Source: Sphingomonas melonis (lineage in GTDB: Bacteria > Pseudomonadota > Alphaproteobacteria > Sphingomonadales > Sphingomonadaceae). Taken from it: DNA of 64,000 nt. Position numbers and translations under genes: made by a program. Shown one piece after another: positions 8,919 through 16,506 of this stretch (the first letter of the stretch is position 1; each line of letters starts with the position of its first letter). The stretch is from contig NZ_JACCBY010000001.1 in assembly GCF_013409985.1 (NCBI RefSeq), forward strand, positions 1,344,696 through 1,408,695, given 5' to 3'. Under the pieces are notes generated by a model. That model ran no database searches and had not been told where the DNA came from. It worked only from the letters and a program-made list of their open reading frames with translations.

Positions 8919-10124
8919 ATGAAGCGCAAGGCAGGACAGGACCGCTCGATCACCGCCAACTGGCGTCCGGCGACGCTCGCCATCCGCGGCGGCACCGCAC
9001 GCAGCGAATATGGCGAGACCAGCGAGGCGCTGTTCCTCACCTCGGGCTATACCTACGACAAGGCGGCCGATGCCGCGGCGCGCTTCGCGGGCGAGCAGGA
9101 GGGGATGACCTATTCCCGCCTGCAGAACCCGACCGTCGAGATGCTGGAGCACCGCATCGCGCTGCTCGAAGGCGCCGAGGCGTGCCGCACGATGGCGAGC
9201 GGCATGGCGGCGATGACCGCGGTGCTGCTCTGCCAGTTGCAGGCGGGCGATCACCTCGTCGGCGGCCGCGCCGCCTTCGGCTCGTGCCGCTGGCTGACCG
9301 ATACGTTGCTGCCCAAGTTCGGCATCGCGACGACCATCGTCGATGCGCGCGATCCGCAGCAGTTCCTCGACGCGGTGCGGCCCGAGACCAAGGTCTTCTT
9401 CTTCGAGACCCCCGCCAATCCGACGATGGACGTCGTCGATCTGCGCGCGGTCTGCGGCATCGCGCGCGAACGCGGCATCATCAGCGTCGTCGACAATGCC
9501 TTCGCCACCGCGGCGTTGCAGCGGCCGATGGACTTCGGCGCGGATGTGACCGCCTATTCGGCGACCAAGATGATGGACGGGCAGGGCCGCGTGCTCGCCG
9601 GCGCGGTCTGCGGCAGCAAGGATTTCATCGACAACACCCTGCTGCCCTTCACCCGCAACACCGGCCCGACGCTGTCGCCGTTCAATGCCTGGGTGGTGCT
9701 CAAGGGGCTGGAGACGCTCGACCTGCGCATCCAGCGCCAGTCGCAGAGCGCGATCACCGTCGGCCGCTTCCTCGAAGGCCGCGTGCCGCGCATCCTCCAC
9801 CCCGGCCTGCCCAGCCATCCGCAGCACGATCTGGCGATGAGCCAGATGTCGGCGACCGGCCCGATCTTCGCCTTCGAGGTCGCCGATCGGGCGCAGGCGC
9901 ATGGCCTGCTCGACGCGCTGGCGCTGATCGATATCTCCAACAACATCGGCGATTCGCGCTCGCTGATGACGCACCCCGCCTCGACCACCCATGCCGGGGT
10001 CGCCGAGGACAAGCGGATCGAGATGGGGATCAGCGAGGGCATGCTGCGCCTCAACGTCGGGCTCGAGGATCCGCAGGATCTGATCGACGATCTCGACCAG
10101 GCGCTGCGACAGGTCGGCCTATGA
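8919..10124 (+). CDS. metZ: O-succinylhomoserine sulfhydrylase
   Basis: This PLP enzyme makes homocysteine directly from an O-acylhomoserine and sulfide in methionine synthesis. The 401-residue protein is of the Cys/Met-metabolism fold: TYSRLQNPTVEMLEHRIA and ASGMAAMTAVLL near the cofactor phosphate site, FFETPANPTMDVVDL, VVDNAFATAALQRP, and the Schiff-base lysine in YSATKMMDGQGRVLAG. The DGQGR stretch after the lysine resembles MetZ rather than cystathionine synthases. The stop overlaps the apaG ATG (ATGA). Choice of acyl group (succinyl versus acetyl) is family inference. Confidence 0.92.
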   Translation: MKRKAGQDRSITANWRPATLAIRGGTARSEYGETSEALFLTSGYTYDKAADAAARFAGEQEGMTYSRLQNPTVEMLEHRIALLEGAEACRTMASGMAAMTAVLLCQLQAGDHLVGGRAAFGSCRWLTDTLLPKFGIATTIVDARDPQQFLDAVRPETKVFFFETPANPTMDVVDLRAVCGIARERGIISVVDNAFATAALQRPMDFGADVTAYSATKMMDGQGRVLAGAVCGSKDFIDNTLLPFTRNTGPTLSPFNAWVVLKGLETLDLRIQRQSQSAITVGRFLEGRVPRILHPGLPSHPQHDLAMSQMSATGPIFAFEVADRAQAHGLLDALALIDISNNIGDSRSLMTHPASTTHAGVAEDKRIEMGISEGMLRLNVGLEDPQDLIDDLDQALRQVGL

Positions 10125-10519
10125 AGCAATTCTTCCCGCATGCCGCGACCACCGATGGGGTGACCGTGCGCGTCGCGGTGAGCTATCTGCCCGAACAGTC
10201 CGAACCGCGCCGCGGCCGTTGGTTCTGGGCCTATCATATCCGGATCGAGAACGACTCGGCGCGGTCGGTGCAATTGCTGACCCGCCACTGGGTGATCATC
10301 GACGGCCGCGGCGCGCGCCACTCGGTCGAGGGCGAGGGCGTCGTCGGCGAGCAGCCGCTGATCGCGCCGGGCGCGAGCTTCGACTATGTCTCGGGCTGCC
10401 CGTTGCAGACGCCGAGCGGCGCGATGCAGGGCAGCTATCGCATGATCGACGAGGACGGCGCCTGTTTCGACGCGACGATCCCCAAGTTCGCGCTGTTCGC
10501 CTCGGCGGTCGATTCGTGA
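10121..10519 (+). CDS. apaG: ApaG domain protein
   Basis: ApaG is a small cytoplasmic protein with a fibronectin III-like beta sandwich, linked in some bacteria to Co2+/Mg2+ tolerance and diadenosine tetraphosphate metabolism. The 132-residue length is normal. The family core is visible as YHIRIENDSARSVQLLTRHWVI, DGRGARHSVEGEGVVGEQP and YVSGCPLQTPSGAMQGSYRM. The ATG overlaps the metZ stop, and the stop overlaps the GTG of the LysR gene. The metZ-apaG pairing is, as far as I recall, common in alphaproteobacteria. Confidence 0.93.
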   Translation: MKQFFPHAATTDGVTVRVAVSYLPEQSEPRRGRWFWAYHIRIENDSARSVQLLTRHWVIIDGRGARHSVEGEGVVGEQPLIAPGASFDYVSGCPLQTPSGAMQGSYRMIDEDGACFDATIPKFALFASAVDS

Positions 10520-11304
10520 AGCGCACGCACCTGCCGCTCAACGGGCTGCGCGTGCTCGATGCCGCGGCGCGCCATCTCAGTTTCACCCGCGCGGCCGACG
10601 AGCTGGCGGTGACGCCTGCCGCCGTGGGCCAGCAGATCCGCGCGCTGGAGGATACGCTGGGCGTCGTGCTGTTCCGGCGCACCACGCGCGGGCTGGAATT
10701 GACGCCAGAGGCGGAGGCGGGGCTCGGCGCGCTGCGCGACGGCTTCCTCCAGTTCGAGGAGGCGGTCCGCGCGATGCAGGCGGGCCAGTCGTCCAAGTCG
10801 CTGACCATCGCCGCGCCGCGCGACCTCACGGAGAAATGGCTGATGCCGCGGCTTGCCGAGGTGGCGCAGCGCGACGGCGAACTGCGGTTCGTGTTGATCG
10901 CCGCGGATGACGCGGTCGATTTCACCGAGGCGAATCTGGACCTCGCGATCCGCTGGGGCGAGGGGCCGGGCGAGCACGAGGGCGAGGCGCTCGAGTCCGA
11001 AGGCATGGTGACGATCGCGGCACCGGGTGCGGCCGAGACGCTGATATCGTGGCCGGGATGCCCCGGCGGCGAGGGGCATGCGCTGGTCCGCGTCGCCGAT
11101 GCCGGGCTGGCGATCGACGCGGCGGTCGCCGGGCTTGGGCGGGCGACCGTGTCGGAACTGCTCGCGGCGCGCGATATCGCCAGTGGCAAGGTCGCGGTGG
11201 TCGGCGATCCGCAGCCGTCGCGCTTCGGCTATTGGCTGGTCGCGCCGCTGCCGCAATGGCGGCAGGCGAAGGTGCGGGCGCTGGTCGACGCGCTGACCGG
11301 GTGA
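10516..11304 (+). CDS. LysR-family transcriptional regulator (GcvA-like)
   Basis: Start GTG at 10516 overlaps the apaG stop; the longer open frame upstream is a shadow of apaG. The N-terminal winged helix is clear: LPLNGLRVLDAAARHLSFTRAADELAVTPAAVGQQIRALEDTLGVVLFRR. That 'LNALR-FEAAAR' opening is typical of the GcvA subgroup. The effector domain is short (total 262 residues versus about 300), with AIRWGEGPGEHEGEAL. Translational coupling with metZ and apaG could mean it regulates sulfur amino-acid metabolism, but LysR genes usually act on divergent targets, so the target is open. Confidence 0.85.
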   Translation: MKRTHLPLNGLRVLDAAARHLSFTRAADELAVTPAAVGQQIRALEDTLGVVLFRRTTRGLELTPEAEAGLGALRDGFLQFEEAVRAMQAGQSSKSLTIAAPRDLTEKWLMPRLAEVAQRDGELRFVLIAADDAVDFTEANLDLAIRWGEGPGEHEGEALESEGMVTIAAPGAAETLISWPGCPGGEGHALVRVADAGLAIDAAVAGLGRATVSELLAARDIASGKVAVVGDPQPSRFGYWLVAPLPQWRQAKVRALVDALTG

Positions 11305-11834
11305 GCGGCACGCCGACGCCGACGCCGACGCTGACGACGGAGCGGCTGACGTTGCGGCCGTTGACGCCGGACGACGCCGACGCGCTGTTCCCGTCGATGG
11401 CGGACCCGGTGGTGATGCGCTGGTGGTCGCGCGGCCCGTTCGGCTCGGTCGAGGAATTGCGCGCGCATTTCGCCGACATGGGGCCGGGCGACCGGGTCTG
11501 GGCGGCGGTATTGCGCGGCGAGGCGGCGGCGGTCGGCTTCGTCTATGTCGGCGAGAAGCGACCGCGCGTCAGCGAGATCGGGTATCTCTTCGCGCAGCGG
11601 CTATGGGGCAGCGGCATCGCACGCGAGGCGGTGCGCGCGGTGATCGCGCAGGTGTTCGGCGAGGGAACGCGCCGCATCTTCGCCGATATCGATCCCGAGG
11701 CGGTGGCCTCGGCGCGGCTGCTCGAACGGATCGGCTTCACCTGCGAAGGCCGGCTGCGCGAGGAATGGGAGACGCATATCGGCGTGCGCGACACGCTGAT
11801 CTACGCGATGCTGCGCCGCGAGTGGCGCGCCTGA
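11301..11834 (+). CDS. GNAT-family N-acetyltransferase (RimJ/RimL-like)
   Basis: GTG at 11301 overlaps the LysR stop and is preferred over frames starting inside that gene. The 177-residue product has the RimJ/RimL-type opening TERLTLRPLTPDDADALF, an EIGYLFAQRLWGSGIAREAVRAV segment carrying the acetyl-CoA-binding loop (variant Q/RxxGxG/A), and SARLLERIGFTCEGRLREEW near the C-terminus. A Thr-Pro run (TPTPTPTLT) precedes the domain. It is the last gene of the four-gene overlapping operon. The substrate may be a protein N-terminus or a small molecule. Confidence 0.85.
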   Translation: MSGTPTPTPTLTTERLTLRPLTPDDADALFPSMADPVVMRWWSRGPFGSVEELRAHFADMGPGDRVWAAVLRGEAAAVGFVYVGEKRPRVSEIGYLFAQRLWGSGIAREAVRAVIAQVFGEGTRRIFADIDPEAVASARLLERIGFTCEGRLREEWETHIGVRDTLIYAMLRREWRA

Positions 11835-11860
11835 GCCTGTGCTAGCGACGGCCGGCGGGA

Positions 11861-13183
11861 TCAGGCCCGGGCGATCAGCCCCAATGCGCGTGTTACCAGG
11901 GCGGCGAGGCGCGGTTCGTCGACCGCGCCATCCGCACGGTGCCAGCTCGCGCAGATTGCATACCAGCGGCCGTTCCTGGCCTGTGCCAGCACGTTGAGCG
12001 CGATGACGCCCGGTTCGGAGCCGCCCTTGAAGCCGACATAGGCGAAGCGGGCGGTGGTGGCCGGATCGACGCCGTGGTTGATCGACAGGATGTCGCGCAC
12101 CACCGGTCCCGCGTCGCGGAGATGGGCGAGCAGCCGGGCGGTGTCGCGCGGCGCGGCGAACCATTCGACCGTCTCGCTGGCGAGCGGGCCGGAGGAGAAC
12201 ATCAGCGGGTCGAGCCGCGCGGCGGCGATCCGGCCGTCCTCGGCGGCGAGCAATGCACGGCGGCCGGCGGCGTCGGCCTTCCCCCAGGCGGCGGTGAGCG
12301 CGGGATCGGCCTTGATCGCAAAGGCTTCGCGGGTGGTCAGCACCGGGCCGGCGGCGCCGAACCGCGCCGCCATCGCATCCACCTCGCGGCGGCCGAGCAG
12401 GCGGAGCAGCGTGTCGGTGGCGGTGTTGTCGCTGATCGAGATCATCAGCGTCGCCAGCGTCTGGAGCGTCACCGGTGATGCCGCGGGCCAGGTCTGGAGG
12501 ATGCCCGAGGGCAGCGACGGCGGTCCGATCGGGACGACATCGGTCCAGTGCCGCGTGCCGGCCGCGACCTGCCGCGCCGCCTCGGCCAGGATCCACAGCT
12601 TGAACGCCGAGCCGAGCGGGGCGGGTGCATCGCCGCGGGCCTCGATCTGCGCCACCGGCTGCGCCCCGTCGAGCGCATAGACGCCGAAATGGACGATCCC
12701 GGGCAGCGCACCGAGGTCGTCCTGCACCCTCCCCAACGTATCACCCCGCACTTCCGCACCGGTGATGCGTAGGCCGGCGATGGCGTGCGGCGCGGCGGGA
12801 TCGACCGCGAGGTGCAGCGTCGCGGTGCCGCGGTCATAGGCGATCACCGCCGTCGCCGCCCAGCGACCGACGGGATCGAGGCTGGCGATCCGCCGCGGCT
12901 CGCCGAGCGTTATGCGCAGCTGGGCGCTGAGCGCGGTCCATTGCGCGGCGGGCACCGCCTGGCGGAAAGCGGAAGTGAACAATGTGGCATAGCCAGGCTG
13001 GCCGGCGAGCACTGGGACCAGCGCACTGACGGCAGCGCGTACGGCGGGATCGGCAGTCGCGGCAGCCGCGGAAGCGGGCGGGGTTTGGGCGTGGGCTGAA
13101 AGCGGCGTGAACGCGAGCAGCGCCGAGACCGCCAGCGCGATCAGTTCTTGAGCTTCCAGCCTCGCTTGAGCAGCTGATAGCAT
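11861..13183 (-). CDS. exported class A beta-lactamase-fold serine hydrolase
   Basis: From the ATG at 13183 the 440-residue product starts with a signal-like stretch (ALAVSALLAFTPLSAHAQ), so it should act in the periplasm. The penicillin-recognising fold is shown by SAFK (Ser192, Lys195), SDN (251-253) and KGG (386-388, in place of KTG). No clear Glu of the class A ExxxN omega loop is visible, so a penicillin-binding or peptidase-like role is as likely as antibiotic hydrolysis. An N-terminal region of about 130 residues precedes the catalytic domain. The start overlaps the end of the permease gene by some 40 bases and its n-region is not basic, so a start nearer the permease stop is possible. 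Confidence 0.75.
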   Translation of the reverse strand: MLSAAQARLEAQELIALAVSALLAFTPLSAHAQTPPASAAAATADPAVRAAVSALVPVLAGQPGYATLFTSAFRQAVPAAQWTALSAQLRITLGEPRRIASLDPVGRWAATAVIAYDRGTATLHLAVDPAAPHAIAGLRITGAEVRGDTLGRVQDDLGALPGIVHFGVYALDGAQPVAQIEARGDAPAPLGSAFKLWILAEAARQVAAGTRHWTDVVPIGPPSLPSGILQTWPAASPVTLQTLATLMISISDNTATDTLLRLLGRREVDAMAARFGAAGPVLTTREAFAIKADPALTAAWGKADAAGRRALLAAEDGRIAAARLDPLMFSSGPLASETVEWFAAPRDTARLLAHLRDAGPVVRDILSINHGVDPATTARFAYVGFKGGSEPGVIALNVLAQARNGRWYAICASWHRADGAVDEPRLAALVTRALGLIARA

Positions 13184-13995
13184 AACACCCCCAGGACGAT
13201 GTCCACCGCGAGAATCGCGATGCTGCCGACCATGATGGGCGAATCGGCGGTGCCGAGGAAGCCGTAACGGAAGCCCGAAATGATGTAGAAGAACGGATTG
13301 GCGTGGCTGAAGGCGCGGAAGGCGGGGGCGAGCCGGTCGACCGAGTAGAAGGTGCCCGACAGCAGCGACAGCGGCGCGATGACGAAATTGGTCACCGCCG
13401 CGGCGTGATCGAATTTCTCTGCCCAGATCGAGGTCAGCACGCCGAGGAACGACAGGAAGGCGGCACCGAGCAAACCGAACCACAGGATCGCCAGCGGATG
13501 CGATGGCGTGACGTGGACGCCGGGATAGAGTGCCATCGCGCACCAGCAGATGAAGCCGACGATAAACGCCCGCGTCATCGCCCCGCCGACCAGCGCGGCG
13601 AGCAATTCCGCCGTCGACAGAGGCGGTTGCAGGTAATCGACGATCGTCCCCTGGATCTTGCCGACGAGCAGCGAGAAGCTGGCGTTGGCGAAGGCGGGCC
13701 CCATCATCCCCTGGCTGATGATCAGCCCCGGCGCGATGAAATCGGCGAACGGAACGGTGACGCCGCCGACCTGGACCGGACTTTTCGCGCCGGTCGCGAT
13801 CGTGAAGACGATCAGGAACAGCAAGGTGGTGATCGACGGTGCCCACACGGTCTGGAGGTGGACCTTGAAGAACCGGCGCACCTCCTTCACATAGAGGGTC
13901 TTCAGGCCGCCCCAGTTTACGTTCCGGATGACCGGGACACCGGGTGCGGACCGGATTGCCGATTGGATCTCGCCGATTGGGGGCTGGCTGCTCAT
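13141..13995 (-). CDS. ABC-2 type transporter permease
   Basis: The 284-residue integral membrane protein begins at ATG 13995 (MSSQPPIGEIQ); longer frames extend antisense over gcrA. Six hydrophobic segments are visible. The family pattern includes TLYVKEVRRFFKVHLQTVWAP before the first helix, GLIISQGMMGPAFANASFS, and the C-terminal SGTFYSVDRLAPAFRAFSHANPFFYIISGFRYG. Such permeases export polysaccharides, lipids or drugs together with an ATPase. No ATPase gene is adjacent, so the partner is encoded elsewhere. The downstream serine hydrolase overlaps its 3' end. Confidence 0.9.
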   Translation of the reverse strand: MSSQPPIGEIQSAIRSAPGVPVIRNVNWGGLKTLYVKEVRRFFKVHLQTVWAPSITTLLFLIVFTIATGAKSPVQVGGVTVPFADFIAPGLIISQGMMGPAFANASFSLLVGKIQGTIVDYLQPPLSTAELLAALVGGAMTRAFIVGFICWCAMALYPGVHVTPSHPLAILWFGLLGAAFLSFLGVLTSIWAEKFDHAAAVTNFVIAPLSLLSGTFYSVDRLAPAFRAFSHANPFFYIISGFRYGFLGTADSPIMVGSIAILAVDIVLGVLCYQLLKRGWKLKN

Positions 13996-14059
13996 GGCCC
14001 AAGCGGGTAACCGCAGCGGCAGCCGCCCGCAACCCGGCGCAAGAGTAAGGAACGTGATA

Positions 14060-14788
14060 ATGTCCTGGACCGACGAGCGGATCGACACGCTCAAGACGAT
14101 GTGGGAGGCGGGGCAGACCGCCAGCCAGATCGCCGAGGCGCTGGGCGGCGTCAGCCGCAACGCGGTGATCGGCAAGGCGCATCGCCTTGGCCTGCAGTCG
14201 CGCCCGTCGCCGGTGAAGCCGAATGAGCCGGCCGCTGCCGCTGCCGCCCCCGCGCCGGCACCCGTGGTGCCGCTGCCCGAGCCCGAGCCGGAACTCGCAC
14301 CGGTGGTCGCCGCGCCGCCCGCTCCGCCGCGCCCCGCGCCCGAGCCCGCGCCGGTCGTCGCCGCCGAGTCGGACGACGATGAGGACGAGGAGATCGAGGA
14401 CGAGGCCGACGAGGAGGATGAGGTCGTCGCCGCGCCGAAGCGCGAGCCGCAGCCGATCCTGCGCTCGGTGGGGCCGGGCGGCTTCGTCCGCCAGTCGCCC
14501 GGCGAGCAGCAGCCGCCCTCGACGCCCGCGCCGCCGCGCCGGCTGGTGCCCGCCAAGCCCTCGCCCGAGATCGCGGGCAAGACGACCTTGCTCGATCTCA
14601 ACGACCGGATCTGCAAATGGCCGCTCGGCCATCCGGGCGAGCCCGACTTCCACTTCTGCGGCGAGAAGGTGAACCCCGGTTTCCCGTATTGCGTCGCGCA
14701 TTGCGGTCACGCCTATCAGGCGCAGCTGCCGCGCCGCGACCGCCGTCCGCCGCCGCCGCTGCCGTTCGGCGGCCCGCGCGTACGCTGA
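14060..14788 (+). CDS. gcrA: GcrA cell cycle regulator
   Basis: GcrA binds sigma70-RNA polymerase and CcrM-methylated GANTC promoters to control S-phase genes in alphaproteobacteria. The start at 14060 gives the signature opening SWTDERIDTLKTMWEAGQTASQIA followed by GGVSRNAVIGKAHRLGL, the DNA-binding helices. A long Pro/Ala-rich linker (about residues 55-110) and a very acidic run (SDDDEDEEIEDEADEEDE) follow. The C-terminal sigma-binding part has RICKWPLGHPGE, FCGEKV and YCVAHC cysteines. At 242 residues it is longer than Caulobacter GcrA (about 170), owing to the linker. A terminator-like hairpin follows. Confidence 0.95.
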   Translation: MSWTDERIDTLKTMWEAGQTASQIAEALGGVSRNAVIGKAHRLGLQSRPSPVKPNEPAAAAAAPAPAPVVPLPEPEPELAPVVAAPPAPPRPAPEPAPVVAAESDDDEDEEIEDEADEEDEVVAAPKREPQPILRSVGPGGFVRQSPGEQQPPSTPAPPRRLVPAKPSPEIAGKTTLLDLNDRICKWPLGHPGEPDFHFCGEKVNPGFPYCVAHCGHAYQAQLPRRDRRPPPPLPFGGPRVR

Positions 14789-14809
14789 TCGTGCGATCCG
14801 ATGTGATGG

Positions 14810-14841
14810 AGGTCGCTCCCCGCGAGGGGGCGGCCTTTTTC
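14810..14841 (+). terminator. intrinsic terminator after gcrA
   Basis: GGTCGCTCCCC, a GCGA loop and GGGGGCGGCC form a stem with G-T wobbles, followed by TTTTT, 22 bases after the gcrA stop. Confidence 0.8.
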
Positions 14842-15428
14842 ATTGATGGCAGGCCTTGTGGCCAGCGGGGCGCTGCCGGGTCCGAGGTGATGAGCTCCGC
14901 GAAGGACCGTCACACCGGGCCGCAAGGGCAGGCTTCCCCCGGGTCGGTTTCGGTCGGCGCGGCGCGCACCCCGGAACAGGTCCGAGAGCTCTGCGGAGGT
15001 CCGCGTCGCCGGTAAAGCAAGACAGTGCTCCTGCGAATGCAGGAGCCCAGAGACAAGCAAGACAACGTCTTATAGCGCTCGGGACTTCTGGGCTCCTGCT
15101 TTCGCAGGAGCACTGGGGCAGGTGCGCAGCGGTCTCGAACAGGTCCGGGGATCACGCGTGGCGGGGCGATGAGTTTCCCGGCCCTTGGGGCGCGGCTGCG
15201 CAACGCGTTTTCCGCTGCCGACCGTTCGGCCGGGTTTTCGCGTGAGTCCGAGGGACATTCATCCTGTCGGGCGACATGGACAACAGGGACACCATACCGG
15301 CAACGATCCACTTCGATCGTTTCCGAAACGGTGACGATCGCGGTGCGCCGATGAGAAAGAGCCTCGCCGCGGGGATATGTGCGCACCATAGGACAGCCGC
15401 CGAACGATCGCGTTCCACCTCGCTCACA
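14842..15428. other. intergenic region without a supported gene
   Basis: Between the gcrA terminator and the outer-membrane protein terminator I see no gene with convincing composition. The first half holds a degenerate REP-like piece (CCCCGGAACAGGTCCG near 14970) and the inverted repeat pair described separately. The second half (about 15170-15420) contains short open frames in several phases but no family resemblance; a decayed gene cannot be excluded. Confidence 0.5.
15022..15112. repeat. inverted pair of CTCCTGC palindromes
   Basis: Arm 1 (AGTGCTCCTGCGAATGCAGG AGCCCAGAG) and arm 2 (TTCTGGGCTCCTGCTTTCGC AGGAGCACT) are inverted relative to each other. Each contains an internal hairpin CTCCTGCxxxxGCAGGAG. 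The 30-40 base spacer includes TATAGCGCTCGGGACTTCTG. This is another bounded palindrome pair, unrelated in sequence to the CCCCGGA family. Confidence 0.75.
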
Positions 15429-15429
15429 G

Positions 15430-15470
15430 ACAAAAGGGGCCGGCTTCCTGCGAAGCTGGCCCCTTCGCCC
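15430..15470 (-). terminator. terminator hairpin after the outer-membrane protein gene
   Basis: On the minus strand AAGGGGCCAGCTTC, a short loop and GAAGCCGGCCCCTT form a long stem followed by TTG, about 20 bases beyond the stop at 15491. The T-run is short. Confidence 0.7.
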
Positions 15471-15490
15471 ATCCGGCGTAAGCGCTGCGC

Positions 15491-16321
15491 CTAGAAGCGG
15501 AAGGCCGCGGTGGCGCGCAGCGAGTGCCAGCGGAACTTCTCGTCCGAGCGGCGGAAGTCGGTCGTCGTGCCGCCGACGACGAACGGATTGCCCAGCGGCG
15601 CGCTGCCCTGCGACACGCGGACGCGGGCGTCGTCGTCGTTATACTGGTGGAAGGTGTATTCCATGCCGACCGAGACATGCTCGCCAATCTTCTGTTCGAT
15701 GCCGCCACCGCCGACGATGCCGAACTGCTTGCGCTTGCCGAACTGGGCGAAGGCATTCTGCGCGTTGGTCGTGGTGAAGCTGCGGTCGATATTGGCATAG
15801 CCGGGGCCGAAGGTGCCGTAGAACAGGGTTGTGCCGGGCGCATAGCCGACGCGGCCGCGGATGCTCGCCTCCCACTTCACGTCGCGGGTCATCACGTAAT
15901 TCGCCGGCGTGGTGGAGAAGCCGCTGACGCTGTCGCTGATCTCGGTCTTGCCGAATTCGCCGAGCGCGCCGACGACGATGTTGCCGACCTGCGAATCCAT
16001 GCCGATGCGACCGTAATAGGACCAGCCGTCCTTGTCGTTGGCACAGCCGCCGGGCAGCGGCGTGCGGCCGCGGGCACGGCCGTTGCAGAAGCCCTGCGAG
16101 AAGGCGTTGCTGCCGTTCGCGATCACCGTGTCGCCGAAGCTGCCGTTCGACCCGCGGTCGAACAGGATCGTCGATCCGGTATCGTTGGGCTGGACATCAT
16201 AGCCGCCCGCGGCGGCGACATAGACGCCCGTGAACGGCGCGGGATCGCCGGTTTCCTGTGCCTGGGCGGCGGTGGCGAGGGTGACGGCGGCGAAAGCGCC
16301 GAGCAGCAGGGTGGTACGCAT
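15491..16321 (-). CDS. outer-membrane beta-barrel protein
   Basis: The ATG at 16321 follows a GGGAGA ribosome binding site and begins a clear signal peptide (RTTLLLGAFAAVTLATAAQA|QE). The mature part (about 255 residues) alternates hydrophobic and polar residues in short strands: FTGVYVAAAGGYDV, WSYYGRIGMDSQVG, VKWEASIRGRVGYAPG, TLFYGTFGPGYANI, VSVGMEYTFHQYND. It ends in SLRATAAFRF, with the terminal Phe expected by the BAM assembly machinery. This is the OmpA/Omp25-like eight-strand barrel class common in alphaproteobacteria. Function may be structural; no peptidoglycan-binding OmpA domain is present. Confidence 0.85.
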   Translation of the reverse strand: MRTTLLLGAFAAVTLATAAQAQETGDPAPFTGVYVAAAGGYDVQPNDTGSTILFDRGSNGSFGDTVIANGSNAFSQGFCNGRARGRTPLPGGCANDKDGWSYYGRIGMDSQVGNIVVGALGEFGKTEISDSVSGFSTTPANYVMTRDVKWEASIRGRVGYAPGTTLFYGTFGPGYANIDRSFTTTNAQNAFAQFGKRKQFGIVGGGGIEQKIGEHVSVGMEYTFHQYNDDDARVRVSQGSAPLGNPFVVGGTTTDFRRSDEKFRWHSLRATAAFRF

Positions 16322-16506
16322 GATCTCTCCCAAAGTGTTGCGCTCGCAGGAACGTACTGGATGCCACTGATATGCATCAGTTTTTCGATTCACATTCACT
16401 GTGGCTTTGATGCATCGGTCGAGCAATCGAGGAGCAACAATCGGCACGGCCGCCGCCGCGGTCCGGCGCTGGCATCGGCGGCGATGTTCCCTTATGGTTC
16501 CCGGCA

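Noticed and set aside
8534..10519. 661-residue protein ending in ApaG
   Set aside because: The upstream part runs through repeat sequence and the metZ gene in the wrong frame; the apaG ATG at 10121 is supported by family alignment.
11861..14710. Single 949-residue fusion of permease and hydrolase
   Set aside because: The hydrolase frame upstream of 13183 is a shadow of the permease and gcrA genes; the permease is read in another frame.
15237..15350. Possible tRNA or small RNA in the gap after gcrA
   Set aside because: No cloverleaf or T-loop motif could be placed and the local inverted repeats are short.
15276..15494. 72-residue frame upstream of the outer-membrane protein terminator
   Set aside because: No ribosome binding site, mixed composition and overlap with a terminator; not supportable as a gene.
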